From an uncultured Oscillospiraceae bacterium (GTDB lineage: Bacteria; Bacillota; Clostridia; Oscillospirales; Oscillospiraceae), in assembly GCA_934597345.1 (NCBI GenBank), contig CAKTRJ010000006.1, positions 1 through 64,000 of the forward strand: DNA of 64,000 bases, given 5' to 3'. The translations under genes and the position numbers were made by a program. Below are positions 47,693 through 56,224 of the stretch, in pieces. The notes under the pieces were generated by a model that searched no databases, was not told the DNA's origin, and saw only the letters and a program-made list of their open reading frames with translations. The stretch's first letter is position 1, and each line of letters opens with the position of its first letter.

Positions 47693-47712
47693 CCGCCACC
47701 GACACCAAATAA

Positions 47713-47748
47713 AAAAATACGCCTGACCATACGGTCAGGCGTATTTTT
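47713..47748 (-). terminator. Terminator of ptsH
   Basis: Perfect 16-bp stem (47713-47728 / 47733-47748, loop ATAC) with A/T5 at its base, 13 bp past the stop. Confidence 0.88.
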
Positions 47749-47760
47749 CAGACAAAAACG

Positions 47761-48024
47761 TTACTCGCCCAGCTGGTGCTCCACCAGCTCGCTCAGGGCG
47801 TCCACGGCGGCGGTCTCGTCGCTGCCGTCGGCGATCAGGGTGATGGTGGTGCCCTTCACGATGCCTAGGCTCAGCACGCCCAGCAGGCTCTTGGCGTTGA
47901 CGCGGCGCTCTTCCTTCTCTACCCAGATGCCGCTCTTGAACTCGTTGGCCTTCTGGATAAAATAAGTGGCGGGTCTGGCGTGCAGGCCAACCTCATTATT
48001 TACGGTGACTTCCTTCGTATACAT
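47761..48024 (-). CDS. ptsH: HPr family phosphocarrier protein
   Basis: 87 residues. Phosphorylatable His15 in EVGLHARPATYFIQKAN and the Gram-positive regulatory Ser46 in NAKSLLGVLSLGIVKG fall at their canonical positions, so it can both relay phosphate in the sugar phosphotransferase system and act in HPr kinase/CcpA control. No other PTS gene is in the window. Ribosome site GAAGGAGAA; a TATAAT box lies near 48085-48090 on the minus strand. Confidence 0.95.
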   Translation of the reverse strand: MYTKEVTVNNEVGLHARPATYFIQKANEFKSGIWVEKEERRVNAKSLLGVLSLGIVKGTTITLIADGSDETAAVDALSELVEHQLGE

Positions 48025-48185
48025 TGTCCGTTCTCCTTCACGTCAGTATCTCGGCCCATATGCCGATACTCTCACTTACACTATTATATCGAATCGCCGC
48101 AATAATGCAATAGACATTCCCACAAAATATCAATGGCTGCCTGAAAAAAAGAGTGTGAAAACTGTCACATCCGACAAAAAACAGC

Positions 48186-50585
48186 CTATTTCAGCTCCAC
48201 AACGGTAACGCCGGCCTCACCCTCGCCATAGCGGCCCAGCCGGAAGGACTTCACTGCCCGGTTCCGCTTCAGCATCTCGTGTACGGCCTTGCGCAGCGCA
48301 CCGGTGCCCTTGCCGTGGATGATGGTCACGGTGCCCAGCTTGGCCATCACTGCCGCGTCGATGTAGTTCTCCACCACGCTCTCGGCCTCCAGCGTCTCCA
48401 TGCCCCGGATGTCCAGCTCCGAGGCGGCGCGGGCCGCCAATTGAATTTGCGGCGATACGGTCTTCCGCTGGGCGGCGGCCGCCTGCTTCTTCCGCTTCTC
48501 GATCTCCTCGGCGGATTCCAGCAGCCGTACCTGTCCGGCCTTCACGGTCATTTTCATCTTGCCCGCCTGTAACAGCATGGAGCCGTCGCCGTTGACGTTC
48601 AGCACCGTGGCGGCGGTTTTCACGCCTGCCAGTTCCACCAGATCGCCCACGGCGATGGGGCGGCTGGGCGCGGGGGCCTCCGCCTCCTCGTCCCGGCTGT
48701 GGAGCACCGCCTCCGCCTCCTTCAGGTCGTGGCGGATGGCCGCCTTGGCGTCGTTCATCTGCTGGAAGTTGGCGGCGCGGGTCTGCTGCTTCCGCAGCTC
48801 CTCCAGCTGGGCGAAGATATCCTCCGTTTTCTGCTGGGCCTCCCGCACGATGCGCTTGGCCTCGGCCTCGCCCTTGGCCCGGGCGTTCTCCTTGGCCTTT
48901 TCCATCTGCTCCCGGAACACGCGGGCCTTGCGGGCGTCCTCCTCACGCTGCTGCCACAAGCGGTTGGCCTCGGTCTGGGCCTTTTCCAGTCGCTGCCGCT
49001 TTTCCTCCAGCTGGGCCAGCACGTCCTCGAACCGGAGGGATTCGCTGTCCATCTGGGCCTTGGCGTCGGCAATGACGCTCTCGTCCAGTCCCAGCCGCCG
49101 GGAGATGGCAAAGGCGTTGGACTTGCCGGGGATGCCCACCAGCAGACGGTAGGTGGGCCGCAGGGTCTGCACGTCGAATTCGCAGCTGGCGTTTTCTACA
49201 CCCGCCGTGGTCATGGCGAAGGTTTTCAGCTCGGCATAGTGGGTGGTGGCGGCGATCAGTGCGCCCTTTGACCGGGCGTGCTGGATGATGGCGATGGCCA
49301 GCGCCGCGCCCTCCACCGGGTCGGTGCCCGCGCCCAGCTCATCGAACAGGATCAGGCTGTCGTCGTCCGCCTGCCGCAGGATCTCCACCGTGTTTGACAT
49401 GTGGGCCGAGAAGGTGGACAGGCTCTGCTCGATGGACTGCTCGTCGCCCACATCCGCCAGAATACGGTCAAATACCCGCACCGTGGAGCCGCTGTCGGCG
49501 GGGATGTGCAGGCCGCACTGGGCCATCAGGCACAGAAGCCCCAGGGTTTTCAGCGTCACCGTCTTGCCGCCGGTGTTGGGGCCGGTGATCACCAGCGTGT
49601 CATAGTCGCCGCCCAGCTCCACCGTCACCGGCACGGCCTTGGCCTGATCCAGCAGGGGATGCCGCGCCCGTTTCAGGCTGATGGCACCCTTGCGCACCAC
49701 CTCCGGGCGGCTGGCGTTCATGGTATAGCTCAGCTGGGCCCGGGCAAAGATCATGTCCAGATGCACCAGCATGTCATAGTCCAGAAGGATGTACTCCATG
49801 GCGTCGGCGCACTGGGCGGAAAGCTCCCGCAGGATGCGCTCGATCTCCTTCTCCTCCCGGGCCTCCAGCTCCTTCAGTTCGTTGTTGGCCTGCACCACGC
49901 CCATGGGCTCCACGAACAGCGTGGCGCCGGAGGAGGAGATGTCGTGTACCAGACCCGGCAGACTGCCCTTGCACTCCGCCTTCACCGGCACCACGAACCG
50001 CCCGTCCCGCTGGGTGATCAGGGCCTCCTGCAATACCTTGGCGTAGGAGGGGGAGGAGATGATCTTCTGCAGGATCTGCCGTCCCTTGCTGGCGGCGATG
50101 CGCATTTTCCGGCGGATGTCCGTCAGCTCGGCGCTGGCGGTGTCGGCGATGGTCTCCTCGTCCAGAATGGCCCCGTGGATGCGATCCTCCAGATATTTGT
50201 TGGTGTGCAGGGCGCTGAAAAAGCGGTCGATGGCCGTGGCCTCGCCCTTGCGCTCGGCGTCATATTCGTAGACCCGCCGGGCCGCCGTCAGCAGCCCCGC
50301 GATGTTCAGCAGCTCCCGGGTGTTCAGCATGCCGCCCCGGTCGGCCCGGGCCAGCGGCTCGGACACGTCCTTCACCCCGGAAAAGCTGGGGGAGCCGTAT
50401 AGTCCCAGCCGCTCCTTGGCGGCGTCGGTCTCGTCCAGCAGCCGCAGCACCTCCTGCCGGTCGGTGGCGGGCATGATGCGGCGGCTCTTTTCCCGGGCCG
50501 CCTCGCTGACGGCCTTGGCCGACAGCATCTCCAATACCGCCGGAAGCTCCAGCGTCCGTATGGATTTTTCAAATAATTCACTCAT
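48186..50585 (-). CDS. mutS2: Endonuclease MutS2
   Basis: 799 residues from ATG 50585 (AAGGAT upstream). Walker A GPNTGGKTVTLKTLGLLC and Walker B/D-loop LFDELGAGTDPVEGAALA; long coiled coil between about 510 and 620; C-terminal Smr nuclease domain with LDIRGMETLEAE and VTIIHGKGTGALRKAVHEML. MutS2 suppresses homologous recombination and, in Bacillus, rescues collided ribosomes. It lies downstream of recO in the same direction with repeats in between. Confidence 0.96.
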   Translation of the reverse strand: MSELFEKSIRTLELPAVLEMLSAKAVSEAAREKSRRIMPATDRQEVLRLLDETDAAKERLGLYGSPSFSGVKDVSEPLARADRGGMLNTRELLNIAGLLTAARRVYEYDAERKGEATAIDRFFSALHTNKYLEDRIHGAILDEETIADTASAELTDIRRKMRIAASKGRQILQKIISSPSYAKVLQEALITQRDGRFVVPVKAECKGSLPGLVHDISSSGATLFVEPMGVVQANNELKELEAREEKEIERILRELSAQCADAMEYILLDYDMLVHLDMIFARAQLSYTMNASRPEVVRKGAISLKRARHPLLDQAKAVPVTVELGGDYDTLVITGPNTGGKTVTLKTLGLLCLMAQCGLHIPADSGSTVRVFDRILADVGDEQSIEQSLSTFSAHMSNTVEILRQADDDSLILFDELGAGTDPVEGAALAIAIIQHARSKGALIAATTHYAELKTFAMTTAGVENASCEFDVQTLRPTYRLLVGIPGKSNAFAISRRLGLDESVIADAKAQMDSESLRFEDVLAQLEEKRQRLEKAQTEANRLWQQREEDARKARVFREQMEKAKENARAKGEAEAKRIVREAQQKTEDIFAQLEELRKQQTRAANFQQMNDAKAAIRHDLKEAEAVLHSRDEEAEAPAPSRPIAVGDLVELAGVKTAATVLNVNGDGSMLLQAGKMKMTVKAGQVRLLESAEEIEKRKKQAAAAQRKTVSPQIQLAARAASELDIRGMETLEAESVVENYIDAAVMAKLGTVTIIHGKGTGALRKAVHEMLKRNRAVKSFRLGRYGEGEAGVTVVELK

Positions 50586-50636
50586 AATGTTGTATCCTTG
50601 GTCAATACCTCTTTTATCGGTAAACGTAATATTTCC

Positions 50637-50943
50637 TGCGGCGGGGTGAGGGCACCCCGCCCTACGGAGTTCTATCGGTGGATGACCGTAGGGCCGGCGT
50701 CCCCGACGGCCCGCCGTTTCTTGCCTCCCCTGTGTAAGGGGAGGTGGCACGGCGTAAGCCGTGACGGAGGGGTTGCCCGGTAATCGACAATCCCCAGTCT
50801 CGCTTCGCTCGACAGCTCCTGTTGCGGTGCCCAAAATTTTGCTGCGGTATTTGAGCCGCCAAAATTTTGACCGCTGCCACTCGCTCACCTCGCTTCATCT
50901 GCCATTGGCAGCGCTCGGATCGCTCTCCCTTTACACAAGGGGG
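50637..50943. repeat. Composite R-type and P-type repeats between recO and mutS2
   Basis: 50637-50720: R repeat (GCGGGGTGAGGGCACCCCGC, CCTACGGAGTTCTATCGGTGG, GTAGGGCCGGCG). 50723-50943: P repeat whose left arm is intact (CCTCCCCTGTGTAAGGGGAGG with GGCACGGCGTAAGCCGTG). Its right arm (CAGTCTCGCTTCGCTCGACAG ... CCCTTTACACAAGGGGGC) is interrupted by about 110 bp containing two CAAAATTTTG-type words. No gene is visible in this 386-bp gap. Confidence 0.7.
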
Positions 50944-50971
50944 CCTTTGGAAAACCGTTTCGCGACCACCT

Positions 50972-51739
50972 TTACTCGTCCTCCTCCGTCAAAAACGCCT
51001 TGTAGTAATCCAGCGTCCGGAACCCCCGCTCCAGCTGTACCGCGCAGAAGGCTTCCCCCGCCCGATCCAGCATCCGCATGTCCCGCGCGCCCAGCGTGAA
51101 GCCGTACAGCTTCTTGGGCGGACAGTAGAGGATGTACCGCAGCGCCTGTACGGCGCTCTCCGTCAATGGCAGACTCAGCCCGCCGCCGCTCAGGCGGCAT
51201 CCGCCGCACCGCAGCACCCCCTGCATCACGTCCAGCATGGGGGCCTCCGGCATCTCCCGGCCGCAGACGGCGCAGCCGTCCGCCAGCGGCGCGAAGCCCG
51301 CCGCCTCCATCAGCCGCCATACGAAGGCGGTTTTCACCAGCCGCGGCTCCTTGCCCAGCGTTCCCAGCGCGAACAGGGCGTTCAGCAGCAGCGGCAGAAT
51401 TTCCGCCGCCGCCATGGCGTCCTGACATACCGCCTCTGTCAGCTCGGCGAAATAGGCCGCCAGCGCCAGCCGCTCAATGTCCTGCCGCACGCCGTCAAAC
51501 AGCTCGATGGTGTTGGCCTCCGCCAGATAGTACCACTCGCCTTTGCGTCGCAGCGTCATCTCATCGTAGGCCAGCAGCTGGCACGCGGCGGTATACTTGC
51601 TGCGGCGGCTGCGGGCGCCCTTGGCAATGACGCTGATGCGTCCCAGCTCCGGCGTCAGCACCGTCAGTATCTTGTCCGACTCCTTGGTCTCCGTCTCCCG
51701 CAGGACAAGGCCCGCGGTCACGAATGTTCCGTTGTCCAC
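50972..51739 (-). CDS. recO: DNA repair protein RecO
   Basis: 255 residues from GTG 51739 with GGAGGA 7 bp upstream; upstream in-frame codons belong to the yqzL region. OB-fold N-terminus (FVTAGLVLRETETKESDKIL, LGRISVIAKGARSRRSKYTA), helical core, and zinc module CAVCGRE...LRCGGCRL (about 160-185). Loads RecA on SSB-coated DNA with RecR. Overlaps the small yqzL-like gene. Confidence 0.94.
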   Translation of the reverse strand: MDNGTFVTAGLVLRETETKESDKILTVLTPELGRISVIAKGARSRRSKYTAACQLLAYDEMTLRRKGEWYYLAEANTIELFDGVRQDIERLALAAYFAELTEAVCQDAMAAAEILPLLLNALFALGTLGKEPRLVKTAFVWRLMEAAGFAPLADGCAVCGREMPEAPMLDVMQGVLRCGGCRLSGGGLSLPLTESAVQALRYILYCPPKKLYGFTLGARDMRMLDRAGEAFCAVQLERGFRTLDYYKAFLTEEDE

Positions 51740-51816
51740 GTTCCGTCCTCCGTGTCTCTGGCCATCAGCCACGCCTCCGGCGCGCCGGTGTCCCAGAACA
51801 GCGCCCAGTAATCCAC
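51718..51816 (-). CDS. yqzL: YqzL-like small protein between era and recO
   Basis: 33 codons from GTG 51816 (GAGGTG 7 bp upstream) to TGA 51718, overlapping recO by 22 bp. Product begins VDYWALFWDTGAPEAWLMAR. Bacillus YqzL, in the same era-recO position, has the same (S/W)-x-F-x-x-TG-x-(I/P)-x-A-(Y/W)-L layout, so orthology rests on both position and pattern. Function unknown; often missed because of its size and GTG start. Confidence 0.7.
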   Translation of the reverse strand: MDYWALFWDTGAPEAWLMARDTEDGTWTTEHS

Positions 51817-51871
51817 CGCCCATCACCTCATGCCTAGCATGTGCTGCGGCGGCGGTTCCATGTCTGGTAAT

Positions 51872-52771
51872 TTACTCCTCGTTGAAGCCCTGGCTTCTGA
51901 TAAAATTCACATTATCCCGCCAGTTCTCCTTCACCTTCACCCAGGTCTCCAGATATACCTTGGTGCCCATGAATTTTTCGATATCCTGCCGGGCCAGGGT
52001 GCTGATGCGCTTCATCATGTCGCCGTGCTTGCCGATGATGATGCCCTTGTGGCTGGCCTTCTCGCAGTAGATGGTCACGTCCAGATCAATGATGCCGTTG
52101 TCCCGCTCGGTGAACCGGGTCACCTCCACCGCCGTGCCGTGGGGGATCTCCTTGTCCAGGCATTGCAGCATCTTCTCCCGCAAAATCTCGGCGCACACCT
52201 GCGCGTCGGGCTGATCGGTGGTCATGCCGTCGGGGAACAGCTGCGGACCCTCCTGCGCGTAGTTCTGCAATTGCGCCAGCAGCTCGTCCAGTCCGTCGCC
52301 GGTGCGGGCGGAGATGGGGATAATGGCGTCAAAGCCGCTGTATACCTCGTTGTAGGCGGCGATCACCGCCAGCAGGTCGTCCTTCTTCTCCACGGTGTCC
52401 ACCTTGTTGATGCACAGCACCACCGGCAGCTTCTCCTCCTGGATACGCCGCAGCAGGATGCGCTCCGGCTCGCCTACATGGGCGATAGGCTCCACCAGCA
52501 GCAGCGCGCACTCCACGGCGCTGAGACTTTCCCGCACCACCTTTACCATATAGTCGCCCAGACGGCTGCGGGGCTTGTGCAGGCCCGGCGTATCCAGCAG
52601 CACGAACTGGGTGTCGCCCCGGTTCACCACGCCGTAGATACGGTTGCGTGTGGTCTGGGGCTTCTTGGATACGATGGCGATCTTCTCGCCCACCAGGGCG
52701 TTGGTCAGGCTGGACTTGCCCACATTGGGCCGTCCGCACACGGTGATCATCGCGGTTTTGGTAATGTTCAT
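51872..52771 (-). CDS. era: GTPase Era
   Basis: 299 residues, full length. G1 GRPNVGKSSLTNALVG, G3 DTPGLHKPRSRLGD, G4 NKVDTVEKKD, C-terminal KH domain (about 200-299; TIYCEKASHKGIIIGKHGDM). Binds 16S rRNA during 30S maturation. GAGGAT ribosome site upstream. A P repeat separates it from ybeY. Confidence 0.97.
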   Translation of the reverse strand: MNITKTAMITVCGRPNVGKSSLTNALVGEKIAIVSKKPQTTRNRIYGVVNRGDTQFVLLDTPGLHKPRSRLGDYMVKVVRESLSAVECALLLVEPIAHVGEPERILLRRIQEEKLPVVLCINKVDTVEKKDDLLAVIAAYNEVYSGFDAIIPISARTGDGLDELLAQLQNYAQEGPQLFPDGMTTDQPDAQVCAEILREKMLQCLDKEIPHGTAVEVTRFTERDNGIIDLDVTIYCEKASHKGIIIGKHGDMMKRISTLARQDIEKFMGTKVYLETWVKVKENWRDNVNFIRSQGFNEE

Positions 52772-52844
52772 TCAGGTGATCCTCAACTTTCTTTTGTTTG
52801 AGCAATGTGTATTTGATGGGAGTTTAGAGGTAGGGCGGTTCAAA

Positions 52845-52940
52845 GCCTCCCCTGTGTAAGGGGAGGTGGCGCGAAGCGCCGGAGGGGTTGTCAATCCCCC
52901 AGTCACCTTCGGTGACAGCCCCCTTTACACAAGGGGGCCT
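52845..52940. repeat. P-type repeat between ybeY and era
   Basis: Minimal complete copy, 96 bp: CCTCCCCTGTGTAAGGGGAGG, GGCGCGAAGCGCC, GGAGGGGTTG, TCAATCCCCCAGTC, ACCTTCGGT, GACAGCCCCCTTTACACAAGGGGGC. The best copy for defining the family. Confidence 0.85.
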
Positions 52941-52972
52941 TTGTTTTGCGTCGCTCGGAAGCGCGAAACACT

Positions 52973-53464
52973 CTACCTCTCCAGCCCCAATTCCGCCATA
53001 ATAATCTCTTCCCGCTCCCGCATCCGGGCCTTCATGGGGCCTTCGTCCAGATGGTCATAGCCCAGCAGATGCAGCACCGAGTGCACCACCAGGTACGCCA
53101 GCTCCCGGCGGTTGGAGTGGCCGTACTCCCTGGCCTGGGCCTGTACCCGCTCCATGGACAACACCATATCGCCCAGGGGCACCAGTCCCGTGCCGGGGTC
53201 GGCGTCCTCCTGACCGGGCAGCTCACCGGGGGTCAGCTCGAACTCCGGAAAGCTCAGCACGTCGGTGGGCCGGTCCACCTGCCGCATGTCCCGGTTGATC
53301 TGATGGATGCCCGCGTCGCTGGTCACCAGCACGTCCACCTCGCAGGGGAAGTCCACCCCCTGCATAGCCAGCGCCGTGCGGATCACACGGCGGATCAGCG
53401 CCTTTTTCTCGTCGCTTACCCCCGGCACATCGGCGGTGACGGGGATGTAATGCCGCTTCGCCAT
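52973..53464 (-). CDS. ybeY: Endoribonuclease YbeY
   Basis: 163 residues. The zinc site HSVLHLLGYDHLDE (H-x3-H-x5-H) near 126-140 and RDMRQVDRPTDVLSFPEFE are diagnostic. Needed for 16S rRNA 3'-end maturation and ribosome quality control. The start codon overlaps the phoH stop (TAATG). Confidence 0.95.
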   Translation of the reverse strand: MAKRHYIPVTADVPGVSDEKKALIRRVIRTALAMQGVDFPCEVDVLVTSDAGIHQINRDMRQVDRPTDVLSFPEFELTPGELPGQEDADPGTGLVPLGDMVLSMERVQAQAREYGHSNRRELAYLVVHSVLHLLGYDHLDEGPMKARMREREEIIMAELGLER

Positions 53465-54423
53465 TATTTCTTCCTCCTGTCCTCATACCGGGCGTAGGCC
53501 TCAATGATCCGCTGCACCATGACGTGGCGCACCACGTCCTCCTGGGTCAGCTGGCAGATGCCCACGCCTTCCACGTCCCGCAGCACCTTCATGGCCTCCT
53601 TCAGGCCGCTGACCTTGTCGTTGGGCAGGTCGATCTGGGTGATGTCGCCGGTGATGACCACCTTGGAGCCGAAGCCCATACGGGTCAGGAACATCTTCAT
53701 CTGCTCCCGGCTGGTGTTCTGTGCCTCGTCCAGAATGATGAAGCTGTCGTCCAGCGTCCGGCCCCGCATGTAGGCCAGGGGCGCCACCTCGATGTTGCCC
53801 CGCTCCAGATACTTCTGGTACGTCTCCGCGCCCAGCATGTCGAACAGCGCGTCGTACAGCGGCCGCAGATAGGGGTCTACCTTGGATTGCAGGTCGCCGG
53901 GCAGGAAACCCAGCCGCTCGCCCGCCTCCACGGCGGGCCGGGTCAGCACGATGCGGTTCACCTGCTTGTCCCGGAAGGCGGCCACCGCCGCCGCCACCGC
54001 CAGATAGGTCTTGCCGGTACCGGCGGGACCCACGCCGATGGTAACGGTGTTGTGCAGCACCGAGTCCACATACTGCTTCTGGCCGATGGTCTTGGGCTTC
54101 ACGGGCCGTCCCTTGCTGGTAATGCAGATCACGTCCTGGGTCAGCTCGCTGATGCGCTCCGACTGGCCGCTGCGGCACAGTCCGATGACATAGCGGACGT
54201 GCTGCTGGTTGATGGCCTCGCCCTTGGCGCTGAGGGTCAGCAGGGCCTGCACGGCCTTTTCCGCCAGCATGACGTTCTCCGGCTCGCCGGAGATGACGAT
54301 CTCGCCGCCCCGGTTCACCACCTGCACCTGAAATTCGGTTTCCAGCAGGCGGATATTTTCATCGAAGGAGCCGAAGAGATTGATGGCCTCCTCCATGCGC
54401 TCAATGCCGATTCGTTGTTCCAT
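53464..54423 (-). CDS. phoH: PhoH-family ATPase
   Basis: 319 residues from ATG 54423 (GAAAGAAGG upstream). N-terminal KH-like region, Walker A GVGPAGTGKTYLAVAAAVA (near 130), Walker B FIILDEAQNTSREQMKMFLTR. PhoH/YbeZ proteins are helicase-like ATPases acting with YbeY in rRNA processing, and the gene is coupled to ybeY here. Confidence 0.94.
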   Translation of the reverse strand: MEQRIGIERMEEAINLFGSFDENIRLLETEFQVQVVNRGGEIVISGEPENVMLAEKAVQALLTLSAKGEAINQQHVRYVIGLCRSGQSERISELTQDVICITSKGRPVKPKTIGQKQYVDSVLHNTVTIGVGPAGTGKTYLAVAAAVAAFRDKQVNRIVLTRPAVEAGERLGFLPGDLQSKVDPYLRPLYDALFDMLGAETYQKYLERGNIEVAPLAYMRGRTLDDSFIILDEAQNTSREQMKMFLTRMGFGSKVVITGDITQIDLPNDKVSGLKEAMKVLRDVEGVGICQLTQEDVVRHVMVQRIIEAYARYEDRRKK

Positions 54424-54460
54424 ATGATAGCCTTCTTTCTGAAAGGGAAATTGTGGTTGG

Positions 54461-54682
54461 GAGTGTTTCGCGCCCCGGCGCGACCTACTTTTGTCTACAG
54501 TGACAAAAGTAGGCAAAAGCACCGGAAGGAACCTCCGGTTCCTTCACCTCCCGGCGCGCTATATTCTGTGCGAACTTGTGATTGCGTACCACACGTTCAC
54601 ATAGGCTTTTCTTTTTTCGTATCGTCAAAAGAATCGTCTCTGCTTCTGCGCCGCTGCCGCTGACTGGTACGGAGAAAATCCT
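54461..54682 (+). ncRNA. Structured repeat element E, copy 2
   Basis: Hairpin a 54468-54483 (TCGCGCC / GGCGCGA); hairpin b 54484-54513 (12-bp stem CCTACTTTTGTC / GACAAAAGTAGG, loop TACAGT); hairpin c 54525-54545 (GAAGGAACC / GGTTCCTTC); then CCACACGTTCAC, TTTTTTCGTATCGTC and TGCGCCGCTGCCGCTGA. Stem b and c bases differ from copies 1 and 3 but stay paired. Confidence 0.65.
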
Positions 54683-54689
54683 TTTGCAT

Positions 54690-54784
54690 CCACCGTGCGG
54701 CGCGATGTGGGCATCGCGCCCTACGAAATTCTATCGGTGGTTGGCCGTAGGGCGGGGTGCCCTCACCCCGCCACCGTACAGCGC
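54690..54784. repeat. R-type repeat between two inverted E elements
   Basis: GCGCGATGTGGGCATCGCGC, CCTACGAAATTCTATCGGTGG, GTAGGGCGGGGTGCCC and CACCCCGCC. The R repeat sits exactly between E copy 2 (forward) and E copy 3 (reverse). Confidence 0.75.
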
Positions 54785-55010
54785 AGGATCTCCTACCGTT
54801 GCACCGCATGAGCGGCAGCGGCGCAAGATGGACAGACGATACGTCATACGCAGCGAAAAGAACCATGCCCCGCAAACGCGTGGTAAAAGGGTGCAAATTT
54901 GCAAAATGAACAGCGTGGGCGGATTCTTAAACCGCAGGTTTAAGCGGCCTTTTTGGACACTTTTGGGGCCGGGGCCAAAAGTGTCTCGCGCCAGAGCGCG
55001 AAATATTCCG
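54785..55010 (-). ncRNA. Structured repeat element E, copy 3 (inverted)
   Basis: Read on the minus strand: hairpin a (TCGCGC / GCGCGA, 54986-55001), hairpin b (GACACTTTTGG / CCAAAAGTGTC, 54956-54985, loop CCCCGGCC), hairpin c (CTTAAACC / GGTTTAAG, 54926-54944), then CCACGCGTTTGC, TGCGTATGACGTATCG and TTGCGCCGCTGCCGCTCAT, ending CAACGGTAGGAGATCC. Same order as copies 1 and 2. Confidence 0.65.
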
Positions 55011-55034
55011 TCCCGCGCCCGCAGGCGCGCCCCG

Positions 55035-56222
55035 TCACTCGACCTCCACCTCCACGCTGACGCCGATCTGCTCAGCGCACTCCGCCGTCAGCGTCACCAG
55101 CAGCACGTCGCCCTGCCGCGCGGCGGAAAACCGGGTGGACGTTACCGTGCCGCCCTCCGTCAGCATCGCGTCCAGCTGCCGCAGCAGCTGTTTCTGGCCC
55201 TCCAGCTTTGCCTGCTCCTCGGTGCGCTGTACTGCCTGCGTGTCCCACCGTGTGGTTTTCTCCACTGCCAGCGTCACCGGCAGCCGCAGGCCGAAGGGCA
55301 GCGTCAATGGATAATACGTCACTATTTTATCACAACCTGCCCCCAACATGCTACCCTTTCCGTATAATTTTATCCGCTGTTTTCCCACATCCAGCGCCAG
55401 ACGCACGCCGGTTTTCCCGTCGCCCGCCTTTTCCTCCGCCGTCAGCGGCACCGCCGCCGTCAGCTCATACCATGTCCGGGCGTATACCCGGCCCCGTCCC
55501 GGCATAAACCGCACCCCGGCGGAGGGAGAGTCCGCCACGCCGGAAATGAGAAGCTGTCCCTCCGTTACCGTGGACCCGGCCATCACCTGCGCTTGCCCGT
55601 CCAGCGTCTCCACACGGGTCACAAGGCCGCCCCGGCGGGCCACCACGTTGGCGGGCGTGGTCTTGTCAGCGATCTCCGGCGGCCGCTTCCGCTCCACCAC
55701 CTGCACATGGGCGGTGCAGCCCTTCACGTTCACCGCCAGCCATGAGATGTCGTCCAGCTCCAGCAGCACATGGTTCCGCAGCTCCTCCTGATCGAAGCCC
55801 AGCGCCCGTGTGCCGATGGTCACGCCGTTGTGCTCCAGCGCCCGCAGGATCTGCTCCGTGGGCACGGTGTCGTTGCCCGTCACCTGAAAGTCCCAGATGA
55901 ACAGCGTGCCGCACCCGTACAGCGCCAGCACCAGCGCCGCCGCCGCCAGCAGCACATACCGCCGCCGCATCCGCCGCGCCGCCAGCGGCGCGCCCTGCTC
56001 CCGCAGCCGCCGCAGCGCAGCGCCGCACTCCGCCGCCACCATCTCCAATTGGGCTGCGCCCTCCCGCGTGGTGCGCAGGGTGAAGCGCTCCGCCGTCTCC
56101 CACCGCACATCCCAGAAGGGGATCTCATGGGCGGCGCACAGGTTCAGCACCCGCTCCGGCGCGGGGCTCTCGCACTGAAACTGCACCGTGCCCCGCAGAT
56201 AGTTCCATACCTTTGCGTACAT
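55035..56222 (-). CDS. yqfD: Sporulation protein YqfD
   Basis: 395 residues, normal for YqfD. Cytoplasmic N-terminus of about 90 residues, one transmembrane helix (about 90-110), then a large outside domain with FQVTGNDTVPTEQILRALEH, WLAVNVKGCTAHVQVVERKR (POTRA/SpoIV-like fold) and a C-terminal GDVLLVTLTAECAEQIG. Forespore/mother-cell sporulation protein, usually under sigma E. Follows yqfC by 2 bp. Confidence 0.92.
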   Translation of the reverse strand: MYAKVWNYLRGTVQFQCESPAPERVLNLCAAHEIPFWDVRWETAERFTLRTTREGAAQLEMVAAECGAALRRLREQGAPLAARRMRRRYVLLAAAALVLALYGCGTLFIWDFQVTGNDTVPTEQILRALEHNGVTIGTRALGFDQEELRNHVLLELDDISWLAVNVKGCTAHVQVVERKRPPEIADKTTPANVVARRGGLVTRVETLDGQAQVMAGSTVTEGQLLISGVADSPSAGVRFMPGRGRVYARTWYELTAAVPLTAEEKAGDGKTGVRLALDVGKQRIKLYGKGSMLGAGCDKIVTYYPLTLPFGLRLPVTLAVEKTTRWDTQAVQRTEEQAKLEGQKQLLRQLDAMLTEGGTVTSTRFSAARQGDVLLVTLTAECAEQIGVSVEVEVE

Positions 56223-56224
56223 AG

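Noticed and set aside
47400..47730. Short open frames in the E element region as genes
   Set aside because: Frames are not conserved between the three E copies, and substitutions follow base pairing rather than codon positions.
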